A DNA stretch of 64,000 nt from Mycobacteriales bacterium (GTDB lineage Bacteria > Actinomycetota > Actinomycetes > Mycobacteriales > CADCTP01): NCBI GenBank assembly GCA_035995165.1, contig DASYKU010000031.1, forward strand, positions 19,507 to 83,506, written 5' to 3'. A program made the translations under genes and the position numbers. The notes under the pieces are model-generated. The model was not told where the DNA came from. It worked only from the letters and a program-made list of their open reading frames with translations, and made no database searches. Below are positions 42,577 through 51,045 of this stretch, one piece after another; position 1 is the stretch's first letter, and each line of letters begins with the position of its first letter.

Positions 42577-43851
42577 ATGCCGCGGGTGCGCGTGCTGATG
42601 CTGTCCTGGGAGTACCCGCCGGTGCTCGTCGGCGGGCTCGGCCGGCACGTGCACGCGCTGGCCGAGGCGCTGGTCCGGGCCGGGCACGAGGTCACCGTGG
42701 TCAGCCGGCATCCGGGCACCGCCGGGGTCGCGTACGACGAGGTACGCGGCGGGGTGCGGGTCGTCCGGGTGCCCGAGGACCCGTCGCTGCTCAGCTTCAC
42801 CGACGACCTGCTGGCCTGGACGATGGCGCTCAACCACACGCTGACCCGGGCCGGGCTCGCGGTCTGCGCCGGCGAGACGTTCGACGTCGTGCACGCGCAC
42901 GACTGGCTGGTCGCGCACGCCGCCACCACGCTCAAGCACCACCTTCGCGTCCCGCTGGTCGCCACCCTGCACGCGACCGAGGCCGGCCGGCACCAGGGCT
43001 GGCTGCCCGGGCCGCTCAACCGTGGCATCCATTCGATCGAGTGGTGGCTGACGTACGAGGCCCGCCGGGTGATCGCGTGCTCGGCGTACATGCGGTGGGA
43101 GGTGACCCGGCTGTTCGAGCTGCCGCCGGAGAAGGTCGACGTGCTGCCCAACGGGGTCGACGTCGCGCGCTGGCAGGTCGCGCCGGACCAGGTCGCGGCC
43201 GCCCGGCGGCGGTGGGCCGGGGACGGGCCGCTGCTCTCGTACGGAGGGCGGCTGGTGCACGAGAAGGGCGTGCAGGACCTGATCGCGGCCGTGCCCCGGC
43301 TGCGGCGGCGGCACCCGGGGCTGCGGCTGGTCGTGGCCGGCACCGGGCCGGCGGCCGAGGAACTGCGGGAGCAGGCCCGGGGGCTGCGGCTGGGGCGGTC
43401 GGTGGCGTTCGCCGGGTTCGTGCCGGACGCCGACCTGGCCGCGCTGGTCGCCGCGGCGGACTGCGCCGTCGTCCCCAGCCGGTACGAGCCGTTCGGGCTG
43501 GTCGCGCTGGAGGCGACCGCGGCCGGGACCCCGGTGGCGGTGGCCGACGTCGGCGGGCTGGCCGAGATCGTCGCCGACGGGCGGACCGGGGTGCGCTTCG
43601 CCCCCGGCGACCCGGCCGCGCTGGCCGACGCGGTCGACGGCGTGCTCGCCGACCAGGTCCGGGCCCGGCGGATGGTGCGGGCCGGGCGGGCCGGGCTCGC
43701 GGCCGAGCACACCTGGGCCGGGGTGGCCGAGCGGACCGCCGCGACCTACGCGCTCGCGGTCACCCAGGAACGGGCGCTGCACGCGTCCGGGCGGGCCGCA
43801 CCCCGGCTCGTCGTCCGCGACGGCAACCTGCTGACCGGGGCGTCGTCCTAG
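42577..43851 (+). CDS. GT4 glycosyltransferase (Rv3032-like alpha-1,4-glucosyltransferase)
   Basis: 424 residues; GT-B fold. N-terminus L-M-L-S-W-E-Y-P-P-V-L-V-G-G-L-G-R-H-V is the glycogen-synthase-like donor loop; H-A-H-D-W-L, V-L-P-N-G-V-D, Y-G-G-R-L-V-H-E-K-G and the E-x7-E motif in Y-E-P-F-G-L-V-A-L-E follow. In mycobacteria the counterpart elongates the alpha-1,4-glucan of methylglucose lipopolysaccharide and contributes to glycogen-like glucan. Works with the GH57 and methyltransferase genes upstream. ATG 42577; the ribosome-binding site is weak. Confidence 0.9.
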   Translation: MPRVRVLMLSWEYPPVLVGGLGRHVHALAEALVRAGHEVTVVSRHPGTAGVAYDEVRGGVRVVRVPEDPSLLSFTDDLLAWTMALNHTLTRAGLAVCAGETFDVVHAHDWLVAHAATTLKHHLRVPLVATLHATEAGRHQGWLPGPLNRGIHSIEWWLTYEARRVIACSAYMRWEVTRLFELPPEKVDVLPNGVDVARWQVAPDQVAAARRRWAGDGPLLSYGGRLVHEKGVQDLIAAVPRLRRRHPGLRLVVAGTGPAAEELREQARGLRLGRSVAFAGFVPDADLAALVAAADCAVVPSRYEPFGLVALEATAAGTPVAVADVGGLAEIVADGRTGVRFAPGDPAALADAVDGVLADQVRARRMVRAGRAGLAAEHTWAGVAERTAATYALAVTQERALHASGRAAPRLVVRDGNLLTGASS

Positions 43852-44699
43852 CCCGGGTCCCGGCCGTACTTCTCCTTGTGCAGGTCGCGGGCCTGGCCGA
43901 CCCAGTCCTCGCGCTCGATCCGGGACCGGAAGTCGCTCAGCTCGGCCCGGACGCGCTCCAGCTCGGCACCGTCGAGCAGGGCCAGCTGGCGGAAGCTGAC
44001 GATGCCGAGGCCGTGCAGCATCCGCTCCATCGACGGGCCGATGCCGCGGACCGCGCGCAGGTCGTCGGTGACCGCGGGGATCTCCATGGTCGGCATCTCG
44101 CTGAACGTCGGCATGGGGATCTGGGTGCTGGTCTCCTCGTCGTCGTACGCCGGGGCGCCGAGCGCGATCGTCGCGGTCTCCCCGTCCACCCCCGTCGGCG
44201 CGATGAGCTGCGTCTCCGTCACCTCGTCCACCCCGTCCGCCCCGGGGATGGCCTCGAGAGCGGCCTCGGGCTCGGGCTCGGGCGAAGCCTCGGGCTCAGC
44301 CGAGGCAGCGACCTCGGCGGGGGTCTCCGGAGGGGCGGTCGGCTCGGGGGCGGCCGCGGCGAGGGCGTCCTCGTAGTCCGCCTCCTCGACGACGACCAGG
44401 TCCGCGTCCGAGGACCCGGCCAGCAGCTCCGCGACCCGCGCCTCGTCCACCGTCACGGTCCCGGCCGGCGGCTCGACGGCGTCCACGTCGGGGTCCGGCA
44501 GCGCGGTCAGCCCGGCGTCGGTCGCCAGCACGTCCGCCGGCAGCTCCCCCGGCGGCCCGGGCTCGGCCGGCACCGGGACCGGCGGCGGCTCCACCCACCG
44601 CACCGCGGACGACCGCCGGCGCAGCACCAAGTACCACGCCGACAGTGCGAGCAACAGGAAGGCGCCCAGACGCCGACCCCGACGTAGTGCGGTGCGCAC
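43848..44699 (-). CDS. Membrane-anchored acidic protein with C-terminal helix-hairpin-helix domain
   Basis: 283 residues. One N-terminal transmembrane helix (about 12-28) after a basic stretch, a long Pro/Glu/Ala acidic linker (about 40-215), and a C-terminal HhH domain (L-R-A-V-R-G-I-G-P-S-M-E-R-M-L-H-G-L-G-I-V-S-F-R split by family spacing) of the type also found fused to ribosomal L21-like and DUF4332 proteins. Such HhH domains often bind DNA or mediate contacts; here its role is unknown. GTG 44699 chosen because AAGGAGG lies 7 nt upstream. Its stop overlaps that of the converging GT4 gene. Confidence 0.75.
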   Translation of the reverse strand: MRTALRRGRRLGAFLLLALSAWYLVLRRRSSAVRWVEPPPVPVPAEPGPPGELPADVLATDAGLTALPDPDVDAVEPPAGTVTVDEARVAELLAGSSDADLVVVEEADYEDALAAAAPEPTAPPETPAEVAASAEPEASPEPEPEAALEAIPGADGVDEVTETQLIAPTGVDGETATIALGAPAYDDEETSTQIPMPTFSEMPTMEIPAVTDDLRAVRGIGPSMERMLHGLGIVSFRQLALLDGAELERVRAELSDFRSRIEREDWVGQARDLHKEKYGRDPG

Positions 44700-44771
44700 G
44701 ATCCAGCCTCCTTCCCGGGTCACGCCGACCCGGCCCTTCTCATTTGATCGGGCAGCCTACGGCCCCTGCGC

Positions 44772-44777
44772 TACGGT
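44772..44777 (+). promoter_or_regulatory. Candidate -10 (TACGGT) for the thioesterase gene
   Basis: TACGGT, 6 nt before the GTG at 44784. Confidence 0.45.
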
Positions 44778-44783
44778 GCGCGC

Positions 44784-45173
44784 GTGGGCGAACCGACCGA
44801 TTCCGCAACGATCGAGACGGTGGTGACCACCGCTGACACTGCCCGGGCCCTCGGCTCGGGCGACGTCGACGTGCTCGGGACCCCCCGCGCGCTGGCCCTG
44901 GCCGAGGCCGCGACCGTGGCGGCCGCGGCCGCGGCCGGCTGCCTGAAGCCGGGCCAGACCACGGTCGGCACCCATGTCGAGCTCGACCACCTGGCCCCGA
45001 CCCCGGTCGGCGCCGCCGTCCGGGCCGAGGCCACGCTCGTCTACAAGGCCGGTACGAGGCTCACCTTCGACGTGCGGCTCACCCAGGACGGCACGACCGT
45101 GGCCACCGGCCGGGTCACCCGCGCGATCGTCGACCGGGCCCGCTTTCAGGCCAGCACGGACGAGCGCGGGTAG
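44784..45173 (+). CDS. Hotdog-fold thioesterase (FlK-like)
   Basis: 129 residues matching the fluoroacetyl-CoA thioesterase-like hotdog family: L-G-T-P-R-A-L-A-L-A-E-A-A with the catalytic Thr/Glu region and G-T-H-V-E-L-D-H-L-A-P-T-P with the catalytic His. Hydrolyses some acyl-CoA; there is no sign that the substrate is fluorinated, and most family members have unknown substrates. GTG start; overlaps the TPP-enzyme gene tail-to-tail by 28 bp. Confidence 0.85.
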   Translation: MGEPTDSATIETVVTTADTARALGSGDVDVLGTPRALALAEAATVAAAAAAGCLKPGQTTVGTHVELDHLAPTPVGAAVRAEATLVYKAGTRLTFDVRLTQDGTTVATGRVTRAIVDRARFQASTDERG

Positions 45174-46753
45174 GCGTCGTCCGGGTCGGTCAGCACGTTG
45201 ACCAGGTACGGCACCCCGGAGGCGAAGGCCCGGTCCAGCGCCGGACCCAGCTCGGCCGGCTCCCGGACGGTCTCCCCGCCCCCGCCCAGCGCCCGCACGA
45301 CCTCGTCGTAGCGGGTCTCCGGCCGCAGCTCGGCGGCCACGTCGTAGCCGTAGATCTGGCGCATCGGGTGCTTCTCCAGCCCCCAGGCGCCGTTGTTGCC
45401 GACCACCATCACCACCGGCAGGTCGTGCCGGACCAGCGTGTCCACGTCCATCAGCGAGAACCCGGCCGCCCCGTCCCCGAGCAGCAGGACCACCTGGGCC
45501 GACGGGCGGGCGATCCGGGCCGCCATCGCGTACCCCAACCCCGTGCCCAGACACCCGTACGGACCCGGGTCCAGCCAGCAGCCGGGCTCGTACGAGTCGA
45601 CGTACTTGCCCGCGTAGGAGACGAAGTCGCCGCCGTCGCCGACGACCACCGCGTCGCGGGCCAGCCGCGACCGCAGCGCCCCGTAGACCGCGGGCGGCCG
45701 GATCGCCGGGCCGCCGCCGGCCAGCAGGGGCTCGTCCTTGGCCCGGGCCGCGTCCTCGGCCTCCCGCAGCCGGGCCACCCAGGGCGCGTGGCCGGCGCCG
45801 GTGGCGGCCAGCCCGTCGAGGATCGCGGCCAGGTCGCCGGACGCGGAGCCGGCCAGCTCCCGGTGGGTCGCGACGCCGCCGGCCGAGTCGGCGACGTGCA
45901 CCACCGCGGCCGACCCGAAGTCGCCGAACGCCAGCCGGAAGTCCAGCGGCGTGCCGACGACCACGACCAGGTCGGCCTCCTTCTTCAGCAGCCCGCGGAC
46001 CCGGGAGAACGCCCGCGGGTCGTCGGCGGGCAGACAGCCGCGGCCCATCCCGTTGGCGAAGACCGGCACGTCCAGCGCGGCCGCGGCCCGGCGCAGCGCC
46101 TGCTCGGCCCGGCCGGTCCAGACGTCCCCGCCGGCGATGATCGCGGGCCGCTCGGCCGCGGCGATCAGCCGGGCGATCGCGGCCACCGCGTCCGGGTCGG
46201 GCGCCACGGCCGCCGGCGGCTCGAAGGCGATCGAGGCCGAGGCCGGCGAGAAGATCGTGTCCATCGGGACGTCCACGAACACCGGCCCCCGGTGCGGCGA
46301 CAGCGCGGTGTGCGCGGCCGCCAGCAGCACCGGGCCGATGTCGTCGCCGGTCGTCGCGGTCCGGGACAGCTTCGTGACCGGGGCGAGGATCGGCACGTGG
46401 TCGAGCTCCTGCAGACCGCCGCGGCCCCAGTTCACCGTCGGGGCCCGGCCGCCGAGCACGACCAGCGGCACCCCGGTGAAGTACGCCGAGGTCACCGCGG
46501 AGACGGAGTTGGTCACCCCGGGACCGGCCGTCACCACGGCCAGCCCGGGCCGGCGGGTCAGCTTCGCGGTGCCCTCGGCCGCGAACGTGGCCGTCTGCTC
46601 GTGCCGTACGTCGACGATCCGCATCTTCTGCCGGACCGCCGCGTCGTAGACCGGGAAGACGTGCCCGCCGGAGAGCGTGAACATCTCCTCGACCCCGGCC
46701 GCCCGCAGCGCGGCGACCGCGACGTCGCCGCCGTGACCCTCGATCGTCTCCAT
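45146..46753 (-). CDS. Acetolactate synthase-like TPP enzyme (IlvG-like)
   Basis: 535 residues; three-domain TPP enzyme. Catalytic Glu in V-R-H-E-Q-T-A-T-F-A-A-E-G; TPP motif G-D-G-A-A-G-F-S ending in V-V-G-N-N. Resembles mycobacterial IlvG/IlvX-type proteins and oxalyl-CoA decarboxylase relatives more than the IlvB encoded at 7014. No small subunit gene is adjacent. Real activity (acetolactate synthase, 2-oxoacid decarboxylase, or other) cannot be assigned. ATG with TAGGGT 7 nt upstream. Confidence 0.87.
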   Translation of the reverse strand: METIEGHGGDVAVAALRAAGVEEMFTLSGGHVFPVYDAAVRQKMRIVDVRHEQTATFAAEGTAKLTRRPGLAVVTAGPGVTNSVSAVTSAYFTGVPLVVLGGRAPTVNWGRGGLQELDHVPILAPVTKLSRTATTGDDIGPVLLAAAHTALSPHRGPVFVDVPMDTIFSPASASIAFEPPAAVAPDPDAVAAIARLIAAAERPAIIAGGDVWTGRAEQALRRAAAALDVPVFANGMGRGCLPADDPRAFSRVRGLLKKEADLVVVVGTPLDFRLAFGDFGSAAVVHVADSAGGVATHRELAGSASGDLAAILDGLAATGAGHAPWVARLREAEDAARAKDEPLLAGGGPAIRPPAVYGALRSRLARDAVVVGDGGDFVSYAGKYVDSYEPGCWLDPGPYGCLGTGLGYAMAARIARPSAQVVLLLGDGAAGFSLMDVDTLVRHDLPVVMVVGNNGAWGLEKHPMRQIYGYDVAAELRPETRYDEVVRALGGGGETVREPAELGPALDRAFASGVPYLVNVLTDPDDAYPRSSVLA

Positions 46754-46760
46754 GCCCCGG

Positions 46761-46766
46761 ACCCTA
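46761..46766 (-). promoter_or_regulatory. Candidate -10 (TAGGGT) for the IlvG-like gene
   Basis: TAGGGT, 7 nt before the ATG at 46753. Next to ACCGACCGGTAGG, partly palindromic. Confidence 0.45.
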
Positions 46767-46785
46767 CCGACCGGTAGGCCCCCGT

Positions 46786-47469
46786 CTAGGGGGCCGACTC
46801 CGAGGCGAGGCGGGTCTTGCGCGCGATGTCGGCGAGCGCCGCCCGCCGCAGCGCCGCCGCCTCGTGGTCGGCGATCCGGTCCCGGATCACCCGGGCCGGC
46901 ACCCCCACCGCCACCGAGTACGCCGGGATGTCCTTGTTCACCACCGCGTTCGCCGCGATCACGCTGCCGCGCCCGATCGTGGTCCCGCGCAGCACGGTCA
47001 CCTTGGTGCCGAGCCAGACGTCCGGCCCGATCCGGACCGGCGACTTCACGATGCCCTGGTCCTTGATCGGGATCGTCACGTCGTCGAAGGCGTGGTCGAA
47101 GTCGCAGACGTACACCCAGTCGGCGACGATGGTGGCCGCGCCGAACTCGATGTCCAGGTAGCCGTTGACGGTGTTGTCCTTGCCGAACACACACTTGTCG
47201 CCGATGCGCATCGTTCCCTCGTGGCACCGGATGCTGTTGCCGCTGCCGATGTGCACCCAGCGGCCCAGGATGAGCCGGCCGTACCCGCGGCGGGCCTCCA
47301 GCGTCACGTTGCGGCCGAGGAAGACGAAGCCCTCGGTGACGACGTGCGGGTTGCGCAGCTTGAACACCGCGAACCGCCAGTAGCGGGCCAGATACCAGGG
47401 GGTCCAGGCCCGGTGCCGGATGATCCAGCGCAGGCTGGCCACGGTGAGGAACCGAGCGGGACGAGCCAT
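46786..47469 (-). CDS. Left-handed beta-helix acyltransferase (WbbJ-type, Rv3034c-like)
   Basis: 227 residues. An N-terminal amphipathic/basic segment is followed by hexapeptide repeats (L-I-L-G-R-W-V-H-I-G, I-R-I-G-x, V-R-I-G-P-D-V-W-L-G, I-G-R-G-S-V-I-A-A-N-A-V-V) and the C-terminal G-V-P-A-R-V-I of O-acetyltransferases; a loop with D-F-D-H-A-F carries the catalytic-type His. Probably acylates a sugar or glycolipid; its place in this locus in mycobacteria suggests a role with the methylglucose polysaccharide, but that is inference. ATG with TACTGT 6 nt upstream. Confidence 0.87.
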   Translation of the reverse strand: MARPARFLTVASLRWIIRHRAWTPWYLARYWRFAVFKLRNPHVVTEGFVFLGRNVTLEARRGYGRLILGRWVHIGSGNSIRCHEGTMRIGDKCVFGKDNTVNGYLDIEFGAATIVADWVYVCDFDHAFDDVTIPIKDQGIVKSPVRIGPDVWLGTKVTVLRGTTIGRGSVIAANAVVNKDIPAYSVAVGVPARVIRDRIADHEAAALRRAALADIARKTRLASESAP

Positions 47470-47475
47470 CGGGAA

Positions 47476-47481
47476 ACAGTA
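47476..47481 (-). promoter_or_regulatory. Candidate -10 (TACTGT) for the acyltransferase
   Basis: TACTGT, 6 nt before the ATG at 47469. Confidence 0.45.
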
Positions 47482-47496
47482 CCCGGACAGCCGGGA

Positions 47497-47522
47497 GCCC
47501 CGGCCGGCGAACCGACCGGGGC
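47497..47522. terminator. Hairpin after the cold-shock gene
   Basis: GCCCCGGCCGG/CCGACCGGGGC stem (one mismatch) with a CGAA loop, 15 bp beyond the csp stop. Confidence 0.55.
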
Positions 47523-47537
47523 GCCGGGATGAGACGA

Positions 47538-47741
47538 CTACATCGGGCGGACGTTCTCCGCCTGCGGACCCTTCTGACCCTGGGTCACGTCGAACTCGAC
47601 CTTCTGACCCTCGTCGAGGCTCCGGTAGCCGCTCGTCGCGATCGCGGAGTAGTGCACGAAGACGTCGGCACCCCCACCTTCGACGGCAATGAAGCCGTAG
47701 CCCTTCTCGGCGTTGAACCACTTCACGGTGCCCTGTGCCAC
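47538..47741 (-). CDS. cspA: Cold shock protein
   Basis: 67-residue single-stranded nucleic acid-binding protein acting as an RNA chaperone. RNP1 K-G-Y-G-F-I and RNP2 V-F-V-H-Y are intact, and V-K-W-F-N-A-E-K and G-P-Q-A-E-N-V match the family along its whole length. GTG start with AGGAG 8 nt upstream. Unlike typical actinobacterial csp genes it has no long 5' gap: only 43 bp separate it from the methyltransferase stop. Confidence 0.95.
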   Translation of the reverse strand: MAQGTVKWFNAEKGYGFIAVEGGGADVFVHYSAIATSGYRSLDEGQKVEFDVTQGQKGPQAENVRPM

Positions 47742-47784
47742 GTGCCACTCCTAAAACTCTGAACGGGCCGCCACGGTAACACCC

Positions 47785-48747
47785 TCAGGTGCGCGTGTCG
47801 CCAGGTCTCGACCCTGTCACCAGCGCGTTGTAGAACAGCCCCGCGGGCACCACCCGGGTCAGCCGCCGGTCCAGCGCGGACAGCCGCTGCCAGCCCTGAT
47901 ACGCGAACATCGCCCAGTCCCAGCCGAGCTTCCCCGGCGGCACGGCGGCCTCGAACGTGCGCACCGGCCAGCCGAACCAGGCCGCGGTCAGCTCCTCGGT
48001 CCGGACCTCGACGTCGACGGCGCCGGCCGCGTGCGCCAGCCGGCGCAGCCTCGCCGGCGCGAACGTGTGCAGGTCGACGACCGCCTCCAGCGCCGCAGCC
48101 TGGGAGGACTCGTCCAGCTCCTGCTGCGGCCGGCGCCAGGCCGACAACGCCGGCAGCCGGGTCGCGCGGGTGGCGGCCCACCAGGTCAGCCGGGACAGCC
48201 GGCGGGCGATCACGTCGCCGTACCGCGTCGGCTCGCCGGCGAAGACGAACCGGCCGCCCGGCTTGAGCACCCGCAGGACCTCGCGCAGCGCCTTCTCCAC
48301 GTCCGGGATGTGGTGCAGCACCGCGTGCCCGACGACCAGGTCGAACTCGCCGTCGCCGTACGGGATCGTCTCGGCGTCGGCGACCCGGCCCTCGACGTCC
48401 AGGCCGAGGCCGGCGGCGTTGCGCAGCGCGACCTCGACCATGCCCGGGCTGATGTCGGTCACCGAGCCGCTCTTCGCGACCCCGGCCTGCATGAGGTTGA
48501 GCAGGAAGAAGCCGGTGCCGGAGCCGATCTCCAGCGCCCGCCCGTAGGGCTCGGCCACCGGGCCGGCGATGTGGTCGAACCGGCCGCGCGCGTAGGTCAC
48601 GCAGCGCTCGTCGTACGAGATGGACCACTTCTCGTCGTAGGAGCCGGCTTCCCAGTCGTGGTAGAGGATGTTGGCGCGCTTCGGATCGTCCCGGGCCGCC
48701 TCGACCTCTTCGCGGGAGACGCGCTGCGCCCGCCCGGGCTCGTTCAC
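47785..48747 (-). CDS. SAM-dependent methyltransferase (Rv3038c-like)
   Basis: 320 residues. Class I fold with motif I A-L-E-I-G-S-G-T-G-F-F, D-I-S-P-G-M after strand 2, and H-A-V-L-H-H-I-P-D. Long C-terminal region with Trp-rich stretches of unknown role. Positional counterpart of the methyltransferase upstream of echA17 in mycobacteria. Substrate unknown. GTG start overlaps the stop of the enoyl-CoA hydratase gene (GTGA). Confidence 0.85.
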   Translation of the reverse strand: MNEPGRAQRVSREEVEAARDDPKRANILYHDWEAGSYDEKWSISYDERCVTYARGRFDHIAGPVAEPYGRALEIGSGTGFFLLNLMQAGVAKSGSVTDISPGMVEVALRNAAGLGLDVEGRVADAETIPYGDGEFDLVVGHAVLHHIPDVEKALREVLRVLKPGGRFVFAGEPTRYGDVIARRLSRLTWWAATRATRLPALSAWRRPQQELDESSQAAALEAVVDLHTFAPARLRRLAHAAGAVDVEVRTEELTAAWFGWPVRTFEAAVPPGKLGWDWAMFAYQGWQRLSALDRRLTRVVPAGLFYNALVTGSRPGDTRT

Positions 48748-49523
48748 TTCCCCGTGAACTTCGCCTTGCCGGGACCGTTCTCGACGAACGACCTCATCCC
48801 GATGGTCTGGTCCTCGGTCGCGAACAGGCCGGTGAACAGCTGGGTCTCCAGCCGCAGCCCGCTGTCCAGGTCGACGTCCAGGCCGCCGTCGATGGCGGCC
48901 TTGGCCGCCCGCAGCGCCAGCGCCGGGCCCTCGACGTACTTCGAGGCCATCTCGACCGCGGCCGAGTAGACCTCGTCGGGCGCGACGACCTTGTCCACCA
49001 GCCCGATCCGCAGCGCCTCCTCGGCGCCGACGAACCGGCCCGAGTAGACCAGGTCCTTGGCCCGGGCCGGGCCAAGGAGCCGGGCCAGCCGCTGGGTGCC
49101 GCCGGCGCCGGGGATGACGCCGAGCAGGATCTCCGGCTGGCCGAGCTTCGCGTTGTCGCCGCAGACCCGGAAGTCGGCGGTCAGCGCGAGCTCGCAGCCG
49201 CCGCCCAGTGCGTACCCGGTCACGGCGGCGACGGTCGGCTTGGGGATGCGGGCCAGCAGCTCCAGCGCGGACTGCAGGGCGCCGGCCCGCTCGACCATCT
49301 CGGCGTAGCCGGCGGTGACCATCTGCTTGATGTCGGCGCCGGCGGCGAACACCTTCTCGCCGCCGTAGATCACCACGGCCCGGACGTCGGCCCGGGCGGT
49401 CGCCTCCAGCGCGGCCTCGGCGAGCTCGGTCCGCAGCTGGTCGTTGATCGCGTTCATCGGGGGCCGGTCGAGCCGGACCGTGCCCACGCCGCCGTCGACC
49501 TCGAGCTTGACCAACTCGCCCAC
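48744..49523 (-). CDS. Enoyl-CoA hydratase/isomerase (EchA17-like)
   Basis: 259 residues of the crotonase family, adding water to 2-enoyl-CoA in fatty acid oxidation. Oxyanion hole A-A-G-A-D-I-K and G-Y-A-L-G-G-G; the two catalytic glutamates are both present, in G-G-G-C-E-L-A-L and G-Q-P-E-I-L-L-G. GTG 49523 has GGAGGGG 6 nt upstream; a longer frame from 49586 is rejected. Coupled to the methyltransferase downstream. Confidence 0.93.
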   Translation of the reverse strand: MGELVKLEVDGGVGTVRLDRPPMNAINDQLRTELAEAALEATARADVRAVVIYGGEKVFAAGADIKQMVTAGYAEMVERAGALQSALELLARIPKPTVAAVTGYALGGGCELALTADFRVCGDNAKLGQPEILLGVIPGAGGTQRLARLLGPARAKDLVYSGRFVGAEEALRIGLVDKVVAPDEVYSAAVEMASKYVEGPALALRAAKAAIDGGLDVDLDSGLRLETQLFTGLFATEDQTIGMRSFVENGPGKAKFTGK

Positions 49524-49599
49524 CCGCTGCCCCTCCCTCTCGCCCTGGCCCTGGACCCTACCGCCCGGTATCGCGACCGCGGGCAACAGACCGCCTGAC

Positions 49600-49605
49600 T
49601 ACGCT
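49600..49605 (+). promoter_or_regulatory. Candidate -10 (TACGCT) for the FAD oxidoreductase
   Basis: TACGCT, 6 nt before the GTG at 49612. Confidence 0.45.
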
Positions 49606-49611
49606 CGGCCG

Positions 49612-50985
49612 GTGGTCGATGTCGACGTGGTGGTGCTGGGCGGGGGGCCGGCCGGGCTGGCCGCGGCGATGCGGGCGGCCGAGCGCGGCCGGTCGGTGCT
49701 GCTGCTGGAGCGCGGCCCGGCCGTCGGCGGGATGGCGGCCTCCTTCGAGGTGGCCGGCATCCGGGTCGACTCGGGCAGCCACCGGCTGCACCCGGCCAGC
49801 CCGCCCGCGGTGCTCGGCCTGCTCCGGGAGCTGCTCGGCGAGGACCTGCAGACCCGGCCCCGGCACGGCCGGCTGCGGGTGTACGGCCGCTGGGTCGGCT
49901 TCCCGCTGCGCCCGGCCGAGCTCGCCCGCACCCTGCCGCCCGGGGCCGTGGCCCGCATCGCCCGCGACGCCGTGACCGGCCCGGTCACCAAGACGGACCC
50001 GTCGTCGTACGAGTCGATGCTGCGCGGCACGATCGGACCGGAGCTGCACGGCGCCCTCTACGGGCCGTACGCGGTGAAGCTCTGGGGCCTTCCCGGCAGC
50101 CGGATCGACGCCGAGCAGGCCCGCCGCCGGGTCGGCTCCGGCGGCGTCTGGGGCATCGCCCGCAAGATCGTCCGCCGGGACTCCTCCGGCCAGGGCCGGC
50201 TCTTCCACTACCCCCGCCGCGGTTTCGGCCAGATCGTCGACGTGCTGGCCGAGGCGGCCGCGAAGGCGGGCGCGACGGTCGAGACCGGGGCCGAGGTGAC
50301 CGCGGTGACGCCCGCCGCCGACGGCGTCACGGTGTCCACTGCGGACGGTCGGTCCGTCCACACCGGACACGTCCTGTCCACGGTGCCGCTGCCGATCCTG
50401 GCCCGGCTGGCCGGCGCGGACGTGCCCGCGAGCGGGCTGACGTTCCGGGCGATGGCGCTGGTCTACCTGGTCCACGAGGGCGGCCGGTGGACCGAGTTCG
50501 ACGCGCACTACCTGCCCGGCCCGGAGACCCCGGTGACGCGGCTGTCGGAGCCGGCCAACTACCGCGTCAGCCCCGAGGACCCCGCCGACCGTACGGTCCT
50601 GTGCGCCGAGATCCCCTGCGCGGTCGGCGACGCGGTCTGGACCGCCACCGACGACGAGCTCGCCACGATCGTCCGCGCCGGCCTGGCCGCGACCGGCCTG
50701 CCCCCGGTCCGGCTCGGCGGCGTGCACGTCCGCCGGCTCCCGCACGTCTACCCCGTCTACGAGATCGGGTACGCCGACGCGCTCCGCCCGCTGGACGACT
50801 GGGCCGACGGGCTGGAGCGGATCACCACCTTCGGCCGCCTCGGCCTGTTCGCCCACGACAACACCCACCACGCGATGGCCGAGGCCCTCGACGCCGTCGA
50901 CGCCCTGCGCCCCGACGGCACCCGCGACCCCGTCCTCTGGGCCGCCGCCCGCGCCCGCTTCGCCGCCCACGTCGTCGAGGACTGA
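49612..50985 (+). CDS. FAD-dependent oxidoreductase (NAD(P)-binding/amine-oxidase-like)
   Basis: 457 residues. N-terminal dinucleotide motif V-V-L-G-G-G-P-A-G-L-A-A-A, followed by G-G-M-A-A-S and D-S-G-S-H-R-L-H, the pattern of the protoporphyrinogen oxidase/UDP-galactopyranose mutase superfamily; the C-terminal F-G-R-L-G-L-F-A-H-D-N closes the FAD site. Sits in an envelope-polysaccharide neighbourhood; a role in sugar or lipid modification is inferred. GTG start, leaderless geometry. Confidence 0.85.
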   Translation: MVDVDVVVLGGGPAGLAAAMRAAERGRSVLLLERGPAVGGMAASFEVAGIRVDSGSHRLHPASPPAVLGLLRELLGEDLQTRPRHGRLRVYGRWVGFPLRPAELARTLPPGAVARIARDAVTGPVTKTDPSSYESMLRGTIGPELHGALYGPYAVKLWGLPGSRIDAEQARRRVGSGGVWGIARKIVRRDSSGQGRLFHYPRRGFGQIVDVLAEAAAKAGATVETGAEVTAVTPAADGVTVSTADGRSVHTGHVLSTVPLPILARLAGADVPASGLTFRAMALVYLVHEGGRWTEFDAHYLPGPETPVTRLSEPANYRVSPEDPADRTVLCAEIPCAVGDAVWTATDDELATIVRAGLAATGLPPVRLGGVHVRRLPHVYPVYEIGYADALRPLDDWADGLERITTFGRLGLFAHDNTHHAMAEALDAVDALRPDGTRDPVLWAAARARFAAHVVED

Positions 50986-50997
50986 CCCGTTCGGGTC
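50984..50997. terminator. Short hairpin at the FAD oxidoreductase 3' end
   Basis: GACCCG-TT-CGGGTC overlapping the stop codon, between two converging genes. Six base pairs only. Confidence 0.35.
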
Positions 50998-51045
50998 GAC
51001 CCTTCCGCCTGGGACTGGGGCACGGCCGCCCGCCGGGCCCGCCGG

